Counted from the first letter of the stretch, positions 39,150 through 49,082 are shown. The stretch: 64,000 nucleotides of DNA from Streptomyces sp. NBC_01465 (GCF_036227325.1 NZ_CP109467.1:1302001-1366000), one strand, 5' to 3'. Program-made: numbers and translations. The notes: a model not told the origin generated them from the letters alone.

Positions 39150-40952
39150 GTGGCCGGGCGCATCGAGGATTACGCACTCATCGGAGACATGCAGACCGCG
39201 GCACTGGTCTGCAGGGACGGCACGGCCGACTGGCTCTGCCTCCCACGCTTCGACTCGCACGCCGTCTTTGCCGGACTGCTCGGCACCGACGAACACGGTT
39301 TCTGGCGACTGGGCCCCGCGCACGCCGCGGACGACCCACCGCCGGCCGCCGACCGGCGCCGCTACCGCGGGGACTCCCTGATCCTGGAGTCCGAGTGGGA
39401 CACCCCGCGCGGCACCGTCCGTGTGACGGATTTCATGCCGCCGCGCGACGGCGCGCCCCAGCTGATCCGCATCGTGGAGGGCGTGAGCGGGCGCGTGCCG
39501 ATGCGCTCCGCGCTCCGTATGCGCTTCAGCTACGGCCGGGTCACGCCCTGGGTCCACAAGGTCGACAGCCGTACGGTCGCCGTCGCGGGCCCCGACTCGG
39601 TCTGGCTGGACACCTCGGCCGAGACCTTCGGCAAGAACCTGACGACGTACTCCGAATTCACCGTCGCACCGGGTGACCGGATCGCCTTCACGATCAGCTG
39701 GCAGCCCTCGCACAAGGAGCCGCCTCCCCTGGCGGACCCCGAGGGCGCGCTGACGCTGACGGAGGACTTCTGGCGGGAGTGGGTCGAGCAGTGCACGTAC
39801 CACGGCCCCTACCGCGAGGCCGTCGTCCGCTCGCTGATCACGCTGAAGGCGCTGACCTACGCTCCGACCGGCGGCATCGTGGCGGCGCCCACGACCTCGC
39901 TGCCCGAGGACATCGGCGGCTCCCGCAACTGGGACTACCGCTACACCTGGCTGCGCGACGCCGCCATCACGCTCTCCTCGCTGCTGCGCACCGGCTACCG
40001 CGAGGAGGCCCGTGCCTGGCGCGAGTGGCTGCTGCGCGCGGTCGCGGGCGACCCGGAGAACCTGCAGATCATGTACGGGATCGCCGGTGAGCGCGAGCTC
40101 GGCGAGGCGGAGCTGGACTGGCTGCCGGGCTATGAGAATTCTGGTCCCGTACGTGTCGGGAACGGCGCCGCAGGCCAGCTGCAGCTCGATGTGTACGGCG
40201 AGGTCACCGAGGCCCTGCACCTGGCGCACATGACAGGTCTGGCCCGCAACGACCACGCCGCCCTCCTCCAGCTGAAGCTGATCCGCCACCTCGAGGACAA
40301 CTGGGACCAGCCCGACGAGGGCATCTGGGAGGTCCGCGGCCCGCGCCGCCACTTCGTGCACTCCAAGGTCATGGCCTGGGTCGCCGTCGACCGCACGATC
40401 AAGCTCATCGAGTCGGGCGACGCCGACGGACCGCTGGAGAAGTGGCGCGATCTGCGCGACGACATCCACCGGGACGTCTGCGAGAAGGGCTACGACAAGG
40501 AGCGCAACACCTTCACCCAGTCCTACGGGTCGAAGGAGCTGGACGCCTCCCTGCTGCTCATCCCGCAGATGGGCTTCCTGCCGCCCGACGACAAGCGCGT
40601 CATCGGCACCATCGAGGCGATCCAGCGCGAGCTGTCCACGGAGGACGGCTTCGTCCTGCGTTACCCGACCACCGGCGAGGACGCGGGCGTCGACGGGCTC
40701 GAGGGCGACGAAGGCGCCTTCCTCGCCTGCTCGTTCTGGCTCGCCGACGACCTGGCGATGATCGGGCGCGTCGACGAGGCGCGGAAGCTCTTCGAGAAGC
40801 TGCTGTCGCTCCGCAACGACCTCGGTCTCCTCGCCGAGGAGTGGGACTCGCGGCTCCAGCGGCAGGTCGGCAACTTCCCGCAGGCGTTCAGCCATGTGCC
40901 GTTGATCGACACAGCCCTGCGGCTGACCGCTTCGGGAGCGTACGGCGGCTGA
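39150..40952 (+). CDS. glycoside hydrolase family 15 protein (trehalase/glucoamylase type)
   Basis: A 600-residue cytoplasmic GH15 enzyme. The N-terminal beta domain starts AGRIEDYALIGDMQTAALV, and the (alpha/alpha)6 catalytic domain carries SRNWDYRYTWLRDAA (about 261-275) and the hallmark C-terminal VGNFPQAFSHVPLIDTA. Actinobacterial members include trehalases that hydrolyse trehalose to glucose as well as glucoamylase-like proteins; the two cannot be separated here. No signal peptide is present. The GTG at 39150 has GGAG seven bases upstream. The pucR-type gene follows in the same direction after 35 bp. Confidence 0.9.
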   Translation: MAGRIEDYALIGDMQTAALVCRDGTADWLCLPRFDSHAVFAGLLGTDEHGFWRLGPAHAADDPPPAADRRRYRGDSLILESEWDTPRGTVRVTDFMPPRDGAPQLIRIVEGVSGRVPMRSALRMRFSYGRVTPWVHKVDSRTVAVAGPDSVWLDTSAETFGKNLTTYSEFTVAPGDRIAFTISWQPSHKEPPPLADPEGALTLTEDFWREWVEQCTYHGPYREAVVRSLITLKALTYAPTGGIVAAPTTSLPEDIGGSRNWDYRYTWLRDAAITLSSLLRTGYREEARAWREWLLRAVAGDPENLQIMYGIAGERELGEAELDWLPGYENSGPVRVGNGAAGQLQLDVYGEVTEALHLAHMTGLARNDHAALLQLKLIRHLEDNWDQPDEGIWEVRGPRRHFVHSKVMAWVAVDRTIKLIESGDADGPLEKWRDLRDDIHRDVCEKGYDKERNTFTQSYGSKELDASLLLIPQMGFLPPDDKRVIGTIEAIQRELSTEDGFVLRYPTTGEDAGVDGLEGDEGAFLACSFWLADDLAMIGRVDEARKLFEKLLSLRNDLGLLAEEWDSRLQRQVGNFPQAFSHVPLIDTALRLTASGAYGG

Positions 40953-40987
40953 TCTGCGGCCCAGGCGGTTCGGGTAGCGTCCGGGCC

Positions 40988-42577
40988 ATGGAGAACCAGG
41001 GCGGGATCACTGTGCAGCGGGCGCTGGAACTGCCGGGTCTGCGCGGCGGCCTTCCCGAGGTCGTCGCGGGCGCGGACCGGCTTCAGCGCACCGTGCGCTG
41101 GGTGCACGCGGGCGAGGTGCCGAACATCGCCTCGCTGCTCAAGGGCGGCGAGCTGCTGCTCACCACGGGCCTGGGGCTCGGCACCCGGCCCGCCGAGCAG
41201 CGGGCGTTCGTCCGCAGGCTCGCCGACCGGGGCATCGCGGCGCTCGTCGTGGAGCTCGGGCCCCGGTTCAGCAGGCTGCCCGCGACGCTGGTGGAGACGG
41301 CGCGGGCCGCCGGGCTCCCTCTCGTACAGCTGCACCGTGAGGTCCCCTTCGTCTCGGTGACGGAAGAGGTCCACACGGAGATCGTCAATGGGCACTACGC
41401 GCTGCTGCAGCGGGCCGAAGAGGTGCACCGGCGTTGTACGGAGGCGCTGCTCGGCGGGGGCGGGGTGCCTCAGGTCCTGCGGATCCTGGCCGACTTCGCG
41501 TCCAATCCGGTTTTCCTGGAGACGGCGGACGGGCAGCTCCTCTACGCCGCCGGTGAGGACGAGCCGCTCCAGGTGTGGGAGGGGCTGCGCGGACACCGGC
41601 CCGCTGGTGCGGTGCTGGTGGAGGTGCCCGGCGGGGGTCCCGGGACGGGTTTCGTACGGGCTCGGATCGCGCTGATTCCGGTCGCGGGACCGCTCGCGCC
41701 GGTGCACCGCATGGCGGCCGAGCGGGCTGCGGGGATCCTGGCCGTCGTGCTGATGCAGGCGCGTCAGGAGGAGGAGCTGGCGGCGCGCGGGCGCGGGGAT
41801 TTCCTCACCGATCTCGCGGAGGGCCGTATCAGCGCGGAGGACGCGCCCGCCCAGGCGCGGGTGCTCGGCTTCAAGCCGGGTGACGGACCGCTGCTGCCGG
41901 TGGTGATGCGGCTCGCCTCCGAGCTGTCGCCGACGGGGAACTGGGCGGTGCTCGCCCGGGCGGTCCTGGAGGAGCTGTCGTCGGTGGGGGTGCCGGTGCT
42001 CCTCGGCGTACGGCCTGTGGAGGGCCGGGTTCCGCTGCTGCTCGGGCTGCGCGGCGAGTCGGAGCGCACGGCGGTCGCCGACCGGGTCGCCGTGGCGCTG
42101 CGGGCCGGTGTGGAGCGGGCCGGGCTCGAACGCGCGGGGGCGCATCCGCCGGTGGTCGTGGTCGGGGTCGCGGGCGGCTGGGCGGCCGCATCCGCCGGGC
42201 TGCGGCACGCGGCGGAGACGGCCACGGCGGCGCAGGGGCTGTCCGACCGGCCCTGGTACGACGCACGGCGCCTCGACATCGACCTGCTGCTGTGGCGACT
42301 GCGGGACCACCCCGATCTCGCGGCTTTCGTGGACCGGGCGATCGGCCCGCTGCGCGAGCACGACCGGACCTCGCGGCCGCCTCTGTTGCCCACACTTCAG
42401 ACGTACTTGGCGCATGCGGGCCGCAAGGCGGAGACGGCGCGCGAACTGCATCTGAACCGCCAGACGCTCTACAACCGCCTCGCCCGGATAGCGGAGCTGC
42501 TCGGCACGGACCTGGACGATCCGCAGACGGTGCTGGCCCTGAGCCTGGCGCTGCGGGCCCGCCGCCACACGTCGTGA
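40988..42577 (+). CDS. PucR-family transcriptional regulator
   Basis: A 529-residue regulator. The N-terminal PucR domain (ITVQRALELPGLRGGLPEVV, with GGELLLTTGLGLG) is followed by a GAF-like/central GGDEF-like region and a C-terminal helix-turn-helix of the PucR/CdaR type, TARELHLNRQTLYNRLARI. Family members control purine, amino-acid or related catabolism in response to metabolites. It stands 35 bp after the GH15 gene and 1 nt from the convergent glycosyltransferase; the target genes are not evident. Confidence 0.9.
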   Translation: MENQGGITVQRALELPGLRGGLPEVVAGADRLQRTVRWVHAGEVPNIASLLKGGELLLTTGLGLGTRPAEQRAFVRRLADRGIAALVVELGPRFSRLPATLVETARAAGLPLVQLHREVPFVSVTEEVHTEIVNGHYALLQRAEEVHRRCTEALLGGGGVPQVLRILADFASNPVFLETADGQLLYAAGEDEPLQVWEGLRGHRPAGAVLVEVPGGGPGTGFVRARIALIPVAGPLAPVHRMAAERAAGILAVVLMQARQEEELAARGRGDFLTDLAEGRISAEDAPAQARVLGFKPGDGPLLPVVMRLASELSPTGNWAVLARAVLEELSSVGVPVLLGVRPVEGRVPLLLGLRGESERTAVADRVAVALRAGVERAGLERAGAHPPVVVVGVAGGWAAASAGLRHAAETATAAQGLSDRPWYDARRLDIDLLLWRLRDHPDLAAFVDRAIGPLREHDRTSRPPLLPTLQTYLAHAGRKAETARELHLNRQTLYNRLARIAELLGTDLDDPQTVLALSLALRARRHTS

Positions 42578-42578
42578 C

Positions 42579-43670
42579 TCAGCTGTGGTGGGTCAACTCG
42601 TCGTAGACGCTGAGGACTTGTGCCACCGTCTCGTCCTCGGTCGGCCAGCCGGCCGCCTGCGTCCGGCCTGCGGCCGCGAGCCCGGCGCGTCGCCCGGGGT
42701 CGGCGAGGAGCGCGGTCAGGCGTGCGGCGAGGGCTTTAGCGTCTCCGTACGGTACGAGCTCCGCGGCGTCGCCCACGAGTTCGGGCACTCCACCGACGGC
42801 GGTCGCCACCAGCGGGACGCCGAGGCGCAGCGCCTCCTGCGCCAGCAGGGATCTGGCCTCCCAGCGGCTGGGCAGGACGGCGACATCGGCCGCGGCGAGG
42901 AGTTCGGTGATGTCGTCCCGGCTGCCGATGAGCCGTACGGGCAGCGACTCGGCCTCGATACGGCGCTGCAGCGCGTCACGCTCCCGGCCCTCACCCGCGA
43001 TCACCACGAGGGGAAGGGGGTCGAGTCCGCGCAGCAGCCCGGCGGCGTCGAGGAGCGTTCCGTAGCCGCGGTGGGCCACCAGGCTGCCCACGGCCATCAG
43101 CAACGGCCGGTCCACGGCGCCCAGTTCGGCCCGCGCCTTGCTCTCGACCCCGTCCGCGGGGAGCCGCGGCGAGGGCACGGCGACCGGGGCGAGGCGTGCG
43201 TCGCGCGCGCCCCGGCTGCGCGCCCGGTCGACGAGGTCGGAGGACGTGCCGAGCACAACGGCCGCCGCACGGGCGGCCCTTCGCTCCATGAGCCGCATGA
43301 GATGGCCGCGTGCGCCCTCGGCGTGCGCCCGGGTGTGCCAGGTGACGACCAGCGGAACGCGCTGCCCACTGAGGGCGAGTGTGGTCCGTACGGCCGCGTT
43401 CAGACCGTGCGCGTGGACGATGCCCGCTCCGGCGCAGGCGGCGCGCAGTGCGGCGACGGCGGCCGGGTCGCTGCGACGGGGTACGGGCACGAAGTGGGCG
43501 CCGGCGCCGTTGAAGTCGTAGGAGCGTTCCAGCGCGGCGGGGGCGCAGACCGTGACGCGCACGCCTCGCTCCACGAGCCCGGCCGCCAGGGATCTGACGT
43601 GCGCACTGCTGCCCGCGCTGCCGCCTCCGAGGACGAGGACGGCGTTCAGCGGGGCGGGGGTGCTGCTCAC
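42579..43670 (-). CDS. family 4 glycosyltransferase
   Basis: A 363-residue GT-B glycosyltransferase. After the start SSTPAPLNAVLVLGGGSAGS comes the N-terminal fold with VHAHGLNAAVR and VVTWHTRAHAEG; the C-terminal donor domain has SRWEARSLLAQEALRLGVPL and AVGGVPELVGD, the family's E-x7-E-type nucleotide-sugar site. The GTG at 43670 has AGGAG about eleven bases upstream; a longer start at 43751 is possible. It lies downstream of recN on the same strand, a conserved pairing without an obvious functional link. Donor and acceptor are unknown. Confidence 0.88.
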   Translation of the reverse strand: MSSTPAPLNAVLVLGGGSAGSSAHVRSLAAGLVERGVRVTVCAPAALERSYDFNGAGAHFVPVPRRSDPAAVAALRAACAGAGIVHAHGLNAAVRTTLALSGQRVPLVVTWHTRAHAEGARGHLMRLMERRAARAAAVVLGTSSDLVDRARSRGARDARLAPVAVPSPRLPADGVESKARAELGAVDRPLLMAVGSLVAHRGYGTLLDAAGLLRGLDPLPLVVIAGEGRERDALQRRIEAESLPVRLIGSRDDITELLAAADVAVLPSRWEARSLLAQEALRLGVPLVATAVGGVPELVGDAAELVPYGDAKALAARLTALLADPGRRAGLAAAGRTQAAGWPTEDETVAQVLSVYDELTHHS

Positions 43671-43845
43671 GTGGCCGGAGACTCCTGAGTCGGCGTCGGG
43701 CGGGAGGGGTTCTGCGCCCAAGGATGCCAGTTGGCACGCGCGTTCCGGCACTGCCGTGCCTCCGATCCCGTACGCGATGGCGTCAACTCGCGTCCTGGAT
43801 CACCCACATGGGTGAGCGAACGGCTCAACCCGCAGCGTACGGCCC

Positions 43846-45582
43846 CTATCCGTCCCCCCGCGCCGTCGCCAGCAGCTCCTCCGCGTGGGCGCGTGCCGTC
43901 TCCGAGTCCTCCTGGCCCGCCAGCATCCGGGACAGCTCCCTCACGCGGTCCTCGCCCTCCAGGACCGTCACGCCGCTCCTGGTCACCGACCCGTCGTTCG
44001 TCTTCTCCACCAGCAGCTGGCGGTCCGCGAAGGCCGCCACCTGCGGCAGGTGGGTCACCACCACCACCTGCGCCGACTTGGCGAGCCGCGCCAGCCGGCG
44101 TCCGACCTCCACGGCCGCCTTGCCGCCGACGCCCGCGTCCACCTCGTCGAAGAGGTACGTCGGTACGGGGTCGGACCCCGCGAAGACGACCTCCACCGCG
44201 AGCATCACCCGCGACAGCTCACCGCCCGAAGCCCCCTTGGCGATGGGCCGCGGCTGCGCCCCGGGGTGCGGTGCCAGGAGCAGTTCGACCTCGTCCGCGC
44301 CGGTCGGCCCGTACGCGACGAGCCTGCCGCCCACCTCGACGCCCTCGGGGTCGTCGGCCTGGCGGATGTCGATGGAGACCCGCGCGTGCGGCATGGCCAG
44401 CGAGGCGAGCTCCGCCGTCACCGCCGCCGCGAACCGCTCCGCCGCCTCGGTGCGCGCATCGGTCAACGCCTGTGCCAGGCCGGACAGTTCGGCCCGCAGC
44501 GCATCGCGCTCCGTCGTGAGTTCACCGATGCGGTCGTCGTCGCCCTCCAGCTCGGTGAGCCGTTCGGCGCCGTCCTCGGCCCAGGCGAGCACGCCGGTGA
44601 TGTCCACGCCGTACTTGCGCGTCAGCTGGGTCAGCGCTGCCCGCCGTTCCTCCACCGCGGCCAGCCGCAGCGGGTCGGCGTCCAGGTTGTCCGCGTAGCC
44701 CGCCAGCTCCCCCGCCACGTCGGAGAGCAGGATCCCGATCTCGCCCATGCGCTCGGCGAGCGCCGCGAGGGCGGGGTCGTGCGACCGTACGGCGTCGAGC
44801 GCCCGGCCCGCCCCGGCGACCAGGGTCGTCGCGTCGACGCCCTCCTGGTCCTCGGGGTTCCCGGCCAGCGCGCCGTGTGCGAGGGCGGCGGCGGAGGCGA
44901 GCGCCTCCGCGTGGCCGAGGCGCTCGGCCTCGGCGGCAAGTTCAATGTCCTCGCCGGGCAGCGGCTCCACACCGGCGACCTCGTCGAGCCCGAAGCGCAG
45001 CAGATCCGCCTCCTGGGCCCGCTCGCGCGCCCGCGTGGTCAGTTCGTCCAGCTCGACCACGACGTCGCGCAGCCGCCGGTAGGCCGCCGCGTACTTGGCG
45101 TGCGGCCCGGAGACCGCGTCGCCCGCGTACCGGTCCAGCGCCTGCCGCTGCCGGGCCGGTCGCAGCAGCCCCTGCTGGTCGGTCTGCCCGTGTACGGCGA
45201 CGAGGTCGTCCGCGAGTTCGGCGAGGAGCCCCACCGGCACGGAGCGCCCGCCGAGGAACGCCCGTGAGCGCCCCTCCGCGGAGACCGTACGGCTGACGAG
45301 CAGCGCCCCGTCGTCGAGTTCGGCCCCGGCCTCCTCGGCCCGTACGGCAGCGGGCGCACCCGCCGGGACGGTGATCCGCCCCTCGACCACCGCCGACTTG
45401 GCCCCGAGCCGCACCAGCGCGGCATCCGCACGCCCGCCCAGCAGCAGCCCCAGGCTGGTCACCACCATGGTCTTGCCCGCGCCGGTCTCGCCGGTCACCG
45501 CGGTGAACCCGGGTGACAGCTCCACGACAGCGTCGTCGATGACCCCGAGCGACCGTATCCTCATCTCCTCCAACACGGACAC
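43846..45582 (-). CDS. recN: DNA repair protein RecN
   Basis: A 578-residue SMC-like ATPase for double-strand break repair. Walker A GETGAGKTM is at residues 31-39, coiled-coil-forming segments fill the centre, and the C-terminal part has the signature region GASGGELSRVMLAVEVVF and Walker B TYLFDEVDAGVGGKAA. The length is normal. The GTG at 45582 is used; an ATG at 45564 sits directly behind GGAGGAG, too close for ribosome binding. It is divergent from the permease gene at 45709. Confidence 0.96.
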   Translation of the reverse strand: MSVLEEMRIRSLGVIDDAVVELSPGFTAVTGETGAGKTMVVTSLGLLLGGRADAALVRLGAKSAVVEGRITVPAGAPAAVRAEEAGAELDDGALLVSRTVSAEGRSRAFLGGRSVPVGLLAELADDLVAVHGQTDQQGLLRPARQRQALDRYAGDAVSGPHAKYAAAYRRLRDVVVELDELTTRARERAQEADLLRFGLDEVAGVEPLPGEDIELAAEAERLGHAEALASAAALAHGALAGNPEDQEGVDATTLVAGAGRALDAVRSHDPALAALAERMGEIGILLSDVAGELAGYADNLDADPLRLAAVEERRAALTQLTRKYGVDITGVLAWAEDGAERLTELEGDDDRIGELTTERDALRAELSGLAQALTDARTEAAERFAAAVTAELASLAMPHARVSIDIRQADDPEGVEVGGRLVAYGPTGADEVELLLAPHPGAQPRPIAKGASGGELSRVMLAVEVVFAGSDPVPTYLFDEVDAGVGGKAAVEVGRRLARLAKSAQVVVVTHLPQVAAFADRQLLVEKTNDGSVTRSGVTVLEGEDRVRELSRMLAGQEDSETARAHAEELLATARGDG

Positions 45583-45708
45583 GACCTTACGAGGTCCCGG
45601 GCCCGGTGTGCGACGGGCCCCGCACCGTCACTCTCCCGTGCACGGGGGAAAACCCCACCCCAATCGGGGTGATCACCTCATGGCACCCGCCGCGCCTCCC
45701 CCGGCACG

Positions 45709-47049
45709 ATGCAATTCATGGGTACAGGACTGTCGCTCTCGGCACTGCGCGGGCACCGCCCCGCCTTCGTAGGAACGGTGGTGGCGGCGCTGTTCGCGGC
45801 GATCGTGGTGAGTGCGTCGGCGACGGTGCTGATCGCGACCGGCGGCGACGGGGTGTCCGCGCAGGCGCGCAGGACGATGACCGCCAACAGTGTCGGGGAC
45901 ACCGCCGTGGTCCTTCTGATGGTCTCGATCTACATGTCGATTTTTGTCGTCGCGTCGACGATGGGGACCGCTGTGGTGCAGCAGCACCGCGAGCTCGCGC
46001 TGGTCCGTGCGGTGGGCGCGAGGCCCCGCCAGGTCCGCCGGGCCGTGGCCGCCCAGGCCCTCGCGGCATCCGTGCCGGCGGCGCTCGTGGGTGCGGTGCT
46101 CGGCTCGGCGCTGTCCCGGCTGTGGTTCGACGCGATGGTGACGCACGGACTGATTCCGCAGGGCGTGCCGTTCGGCTTCACCTGGCTCGTCCTGCCGATC
46201 TGTGTGGGCGTCGCCGTGGTGACCTCGACCGCCGCCGCGATGCTCAGCTCGCTGCGCTTCTCGCTGCTGCGCCCTGCCAGGGCGCTGGACGAGGCGACGG
46301 CGGGCCGCCGGGGTCTGGGCCGGGTGCGGGCGCCGCTCGGGGTGATCGCGGTCGCCGGCGGGCTGTTCCTCTCCGTACTGCTGTCCCGGCAGGACGCGGA
46401 GGAGGCGGGCCAGGCCGCGTTCTTCGTACTGATCCTGTTCTGCGTGGGCGTGGGGCTGCTCGGCCCGCGCCTCGTCGGCCCCGCGGCCCGGATCGTCTCG
46501 GCGCCCTTCGGCCGCTTCGGGGTCACGGCCCAGCTGGCCGCGCTCAACGTCCGCTCGCAGCCGCGCCGTTTCTCCGCGGCGGTCGTCCCGCTGGTCCTGG
46601 CCACGGGGTTCGGGCTCATCAAGATCATGACGCTGGCCACCGCGCAGCACCGTACGGGCAGCGCGGGCAGCCCCGGCGACGTATGGCTGGAGTACCTCGG
46701 CACGGCGCTCTACACGGGCTTCGCCGCGATCGCCGCGGCCAACACCCTCGCCATGATCTCCTTCGAGCGCCGCCGCGACATCGCGCTGCTGCGGGTGGTC
46801 GGCACAAGCCCCTCCCAGGTGCGCGCGATGGCGGTCTGGGAGGCGCTGATCGTGGCGGCCACCGCACTGGTCCTGGGTACGGCGATCGCCCTGCTGACGC
46901 TGGCCCCGATGCTCGGCACCGCGTACGGATCACCCTTCCCGTACGTCCCCTGGCAACTTCCTCCGGGCGCCGTCGCGGGAACCGCGGCACTCACCGTGCT
47001 CGCCACAGGAATCCCCGTGCACACAGCTCTGCGCAGGCCCGCCGTCTAG
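45709..47049 (+). CDS. minimal FtsX/MacB-type ABC permease without a large ectodomain
   Basis: A 446-residue membrane protein with two FtsX-type four-helix cores. The first core includes QQHRELALVRAVGARPRQV and the second SFERRRDIALLRVVGTSPSQ, each a typical cytoplasmic coupling segment. The extracytoplasmic domains of about 200 residues usually found between helices 1 and 2 are nearly absent (about 25 residues), so it is a stripped-down member. No ABC ATPase lies beside it, so it must use an unlinked one or act alone. The start ATG has a weak ribosome site (45718 is an alternative). Its end overlaps convergent nadK by 4 bp. Confidence 0.8.
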   Translation: MQFMGTGLSLSALRGHRPAFVGTVVAALFAAIVVSASATVLIATGGDGVSAQARRTMTANSVGDTAVVLLMVSIYMSIFVVASTMGTAVVQQHRELALVRAVGARPRQVRRAVAAQALAASVPAALVGAVLGSALSRLWFDAMVTHGLIPQGVPFGFTWLVLPICVGVAVVTSTAAAMLSSLRFSLLRPARALDEATAGRRGLGRVRAPLGVIAVAGGLFLSVLLSRQDAEEAGQAAFFVLILFCVGVGLLGPRLVGPAARIVSAPFGRFGVTAQLAALNVRSQPRRFSAAVVPLVLATGFGLIKIMTLATAQHRTGSAGSPGDVWLEYLGTALYTGFAAIAAANTLAMISFERRRDIALLRVVGTSPSQVRAMAVWEALIVAATALVLGTAIALLTLAPMLGTAYGSPFPYVPWQLPPGAVAGTAALTVLATGIPVHTALRRPAV

Positions 47050-47957
47050 TTCGGCGCCCCGCGCCAACCCGCCACCGGCAGCGCGAACTTCGCGACCAGA
47101 CGGTCGGTGAACGACGCATGGTGCAGCCGCGCCAGCCGTACGGGAACAGCCCCGCGTCGCACCTCCACCCGCGCCCCCGCGGGCAGCGGAACCGACCTGC
47201 GCCCGTCGCACCAGAGCACCCCCTGCGGGGTGTGCGGCTGTACCTCGACGGCGAGCACCGACGTCGGCGAGGTGACGAGGGGCTTGGCGAAGAGCGCATG
47301 GGCGCCGATCGGCACCATCAGCAGCGCCTCCACCTCGGGCCAGACGACAGGACCGCCGGCCGAGAAGGCGTACGCGGTCGAGCCCGTCGGGGTGGCGCAG
47401 ACGATCCCGTCGCAGCCGAAGCCGGTCACCGGGCGTCCGTCGATCTCCAGGACGACCTCGAGCATCCGCTCGGGCTCGGTCTTCTGTACGGCGGCCTCGT
47501 TGAGCGCCCAGTCCCGGTGCACGACGTCCCCGTTGTTGTGCACCAGCACATCGACGGTCATCCGCTCCTCGACCTCGTACGCACGGGTGACGACCCGGTC
47601 GACGACCTTGTCGAGGTCGTCGCGCTCGGCCTCGGCCAGGAAACCGACCCGCCCCAGGTTGACCCCGAGCATCGGCACCCCGGAGGCGCGGGCGAACTCG
47701 GCGCCGCGCAGCAGCGTCCCGTCACCGCCGAGGACGATCAGCAGCTCGCAGTCGTCGAGCGCCGCGGGCGTCGCCTCGGCCACCAGCTGCACCGATGCGG
47801 GCAGCGGCAGGTCGGCCGCCTCCGCCTCCAGTACCCGTACGCCCAGGCCGCATTTGAGCAGCCCTTCGACGACGAGTTCGGCACTGCGGATGGCCGCCGG
47901 CCTTCCGGTGTGCGCCAGCAGGAAAACGGTGCGCGTCGCTGCTGCTTCTTCTGTCAC
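47046..47957 (-). CDS. nadK: NAD kinase
   Basis: A 303-residue enzyme phosphorylating NAD to NADP. The GGDGTLLRG motif (residues about 75-83), GVNLGRVGFLAE, the NAD-binding segment DGIVCATPTGSTAYAFSAGG and the C-terminal VDV strand pattern identify it. The GTG at 47957 overlaps the tlyA stop (GTGA) and has GAGGGG upstream. The tlyA-nadK-recN neighbourhood is conserved in actinomycetes; here a permease gene sits between nadK and recN. Confidence 0.96.
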   Translation of the reverse strand: MTEEAAATRTVFLLAHTGRPAAIRSAELVVEGLLKCGLGVRVLEAEAADLPLPASVQLVAEATPAALDDCELLIVLGGDGTLLRGAEFARASGVPMLGVNLGRVGFLAEAERDDLDKVVDRVVTRAYEVEERMTVDVLVHNNGDVVHRDWALNEAAVQKTEPERMLEVVLEIDGRPVTGFGCDGIVCATPTGSTAYAFSAGGPVVWPEVEALLMVPIGAHALFAKPLVTSPTSVLAVEVQPHTPQGVLWCDGRRSVPLPAGARVEVRRGAVPVRLARLHHASFTDRLVAKFALPVAGWRGAPN

Positions 47958-48769
47958 TGCGGCCCCTCTGCCACTGCACGGTCCACATCGGCCGGATCGA
48001 GCGCGGGCGCATCCGCCCGCAGCCACAGAAAGTACTCGACATTCCCGGAAGGTCCAGGCAGCGGGCTCGCGGTCACGCCCCGTACGCCGAGGCCGAGTTC
48101 GGCCGCCTGGCGCGCCACGGTCCGTACGGTCTCGGCCCGCAGTTCCGGGCTGCGGACGACACCGCCGCTGCCGAGCCGGTCCTTGCCGATCTCGAACTGC
48201 GGCTTGACCATCAGGACCAGGTCGGCGTCGGGCGCGGCGCACCGGGCCAGCGCGGGAAGCACCAGGCCAAGGGCGATGAAGGAGAGGTCGCCGACGACCA
48301 GATCGGCCGGCATTCCGTCGATCGCCTCGAGCGTCAACTCGCGTACGTTCGTACGGTCCTTCACGGTGACCCGGTCGTCGCTCTGCAGCGACCAGGCGAG
48401 CTGCCCGTACCCGACGTCCACGGCGACGACGCCCGACGCCCCCGCCCGCAGCAGCACATCGGTGAAGCCGCCGGTGGAGGCGCCCGCGTCCAGCGCGCGC
48501 CGCCCCTCGACCTTCAGCCCGAGCGGTACGAAGGCGGCGAAGGCCCCGGCGAGTTTGTGCCCGCCGCGCGAGACGTAGTCGGGATCGGTGTCGTCCTTGA
48601 GCACGACGACGGCCGCGCTCGTCTCGACCTGGGTCGCGGCCTTGGTCGCGGTGGCGCCGCCGACGGTCACCCGCTTCGCGGCGATCAGCTGACTGGCGTG
48701 CTCGCGCGAGCGCGCGAGGTTGCGGCGGACCAGTTCGGCGTCGAGGCGGCGGCGTGCCACTCCTGCCAC
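47954..48769 (-). CDS. tlyA: TlyA-family rRNA 2'-O-methyltransferase
   Basis: A 271-residue methyltransferase that in mycobacteria methylates 16S C1409 and 23S C1920, making ribosomes sensitive to capreomycin. It has an N-terminal S4 domain (RRLDAELVRRNLARSREHAS) and an FtsJ-like catalytic domain with the AdoMet motif ALDAGASTGGFTDVLL and DLSFIALGLVLPAL. Length fits. GTG 48769 is chosen over GTG 48760 because AGGAG lies eleven bases upstream. It is 7 bp beyond the small gene at 48777 and coupled to nadK. Confidence 0.94.
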   Translation of the reverse strand: MAGVARRRLDAELVRRNLARSREHASQLIAAKRVTVGGATATKAATQVETSAAVVVLKDDTDPDYVSRGGHKLAGAFAAFVPLGLKVEGRRALDAGASTGGFTDVLLRAGASGVVAVDVGYGQLAWSLQSDDRVTVKDRTNVRELTLEAIDGMPADLVVGDLSFIALGLVLPALARCAAPDADLVLMVKPQFEIGKDRLGSGGVVRSPELRAETVRTVARQAAELGLGVRGVTASPLPGPSGNVEYFLWLRADAPALDPADVDRAVAEGPQ

Positions 48770-48776
48770 GTTTCGT

Positions 48777-49040
48777 TCAGCTCCTGCGGTCGTACTGAGT
48801 CGATGTCGGGGGAGCCGGAGGACCCGGGCGTGCGTCCAGCGCGTCCAGCGCCTCACGCAGCCCCCGGTGTACATCTTCGTACACCTCGATGTGTCCGTCC
48901 GCCGGGAGGTGGTCCGCGTCGCCGAGCCGCTCCAGTTCCGCGTCGACCTGCGCGTTTCCGGTGGGTGTCCGCACCACGCCCAGGGGCACGGGCGCTGTGG
49001 GGTCCTGCACCGCGGTGGGGCCGCCGTCGCTCTCGCTCAT
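48777..49040 (-). CDS. small conserved hypothetical protein
   Basis: An 87-residue acidic protein with ERLGDADHLPADGHIEVYED followed by VHRGLREALDAL, a likely helix; both ends are disordered. No family is recognised. Its position just before tlyA on the same strand, 7 bp away, suggests cotranscription with tlyA-nadK. The ATG has no obvious ribosome-binding site, so it may be leaderless or begin differently. It is divergent from the SCP-2 gene. Confidence 0.65.
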   Translation of the reverse strand: MSESDGGPTAVQDPTAPVPLGVVRTPTGNAQVDAELERLGDADHLPADGHIEVYEDVHRGLREALDALDARPGPPAPPTSTQYDRRS

Positions 49041-49082
49041 GCCAAGACGCTACCGCGATCCACTGAGGTACCGTCGATCACG

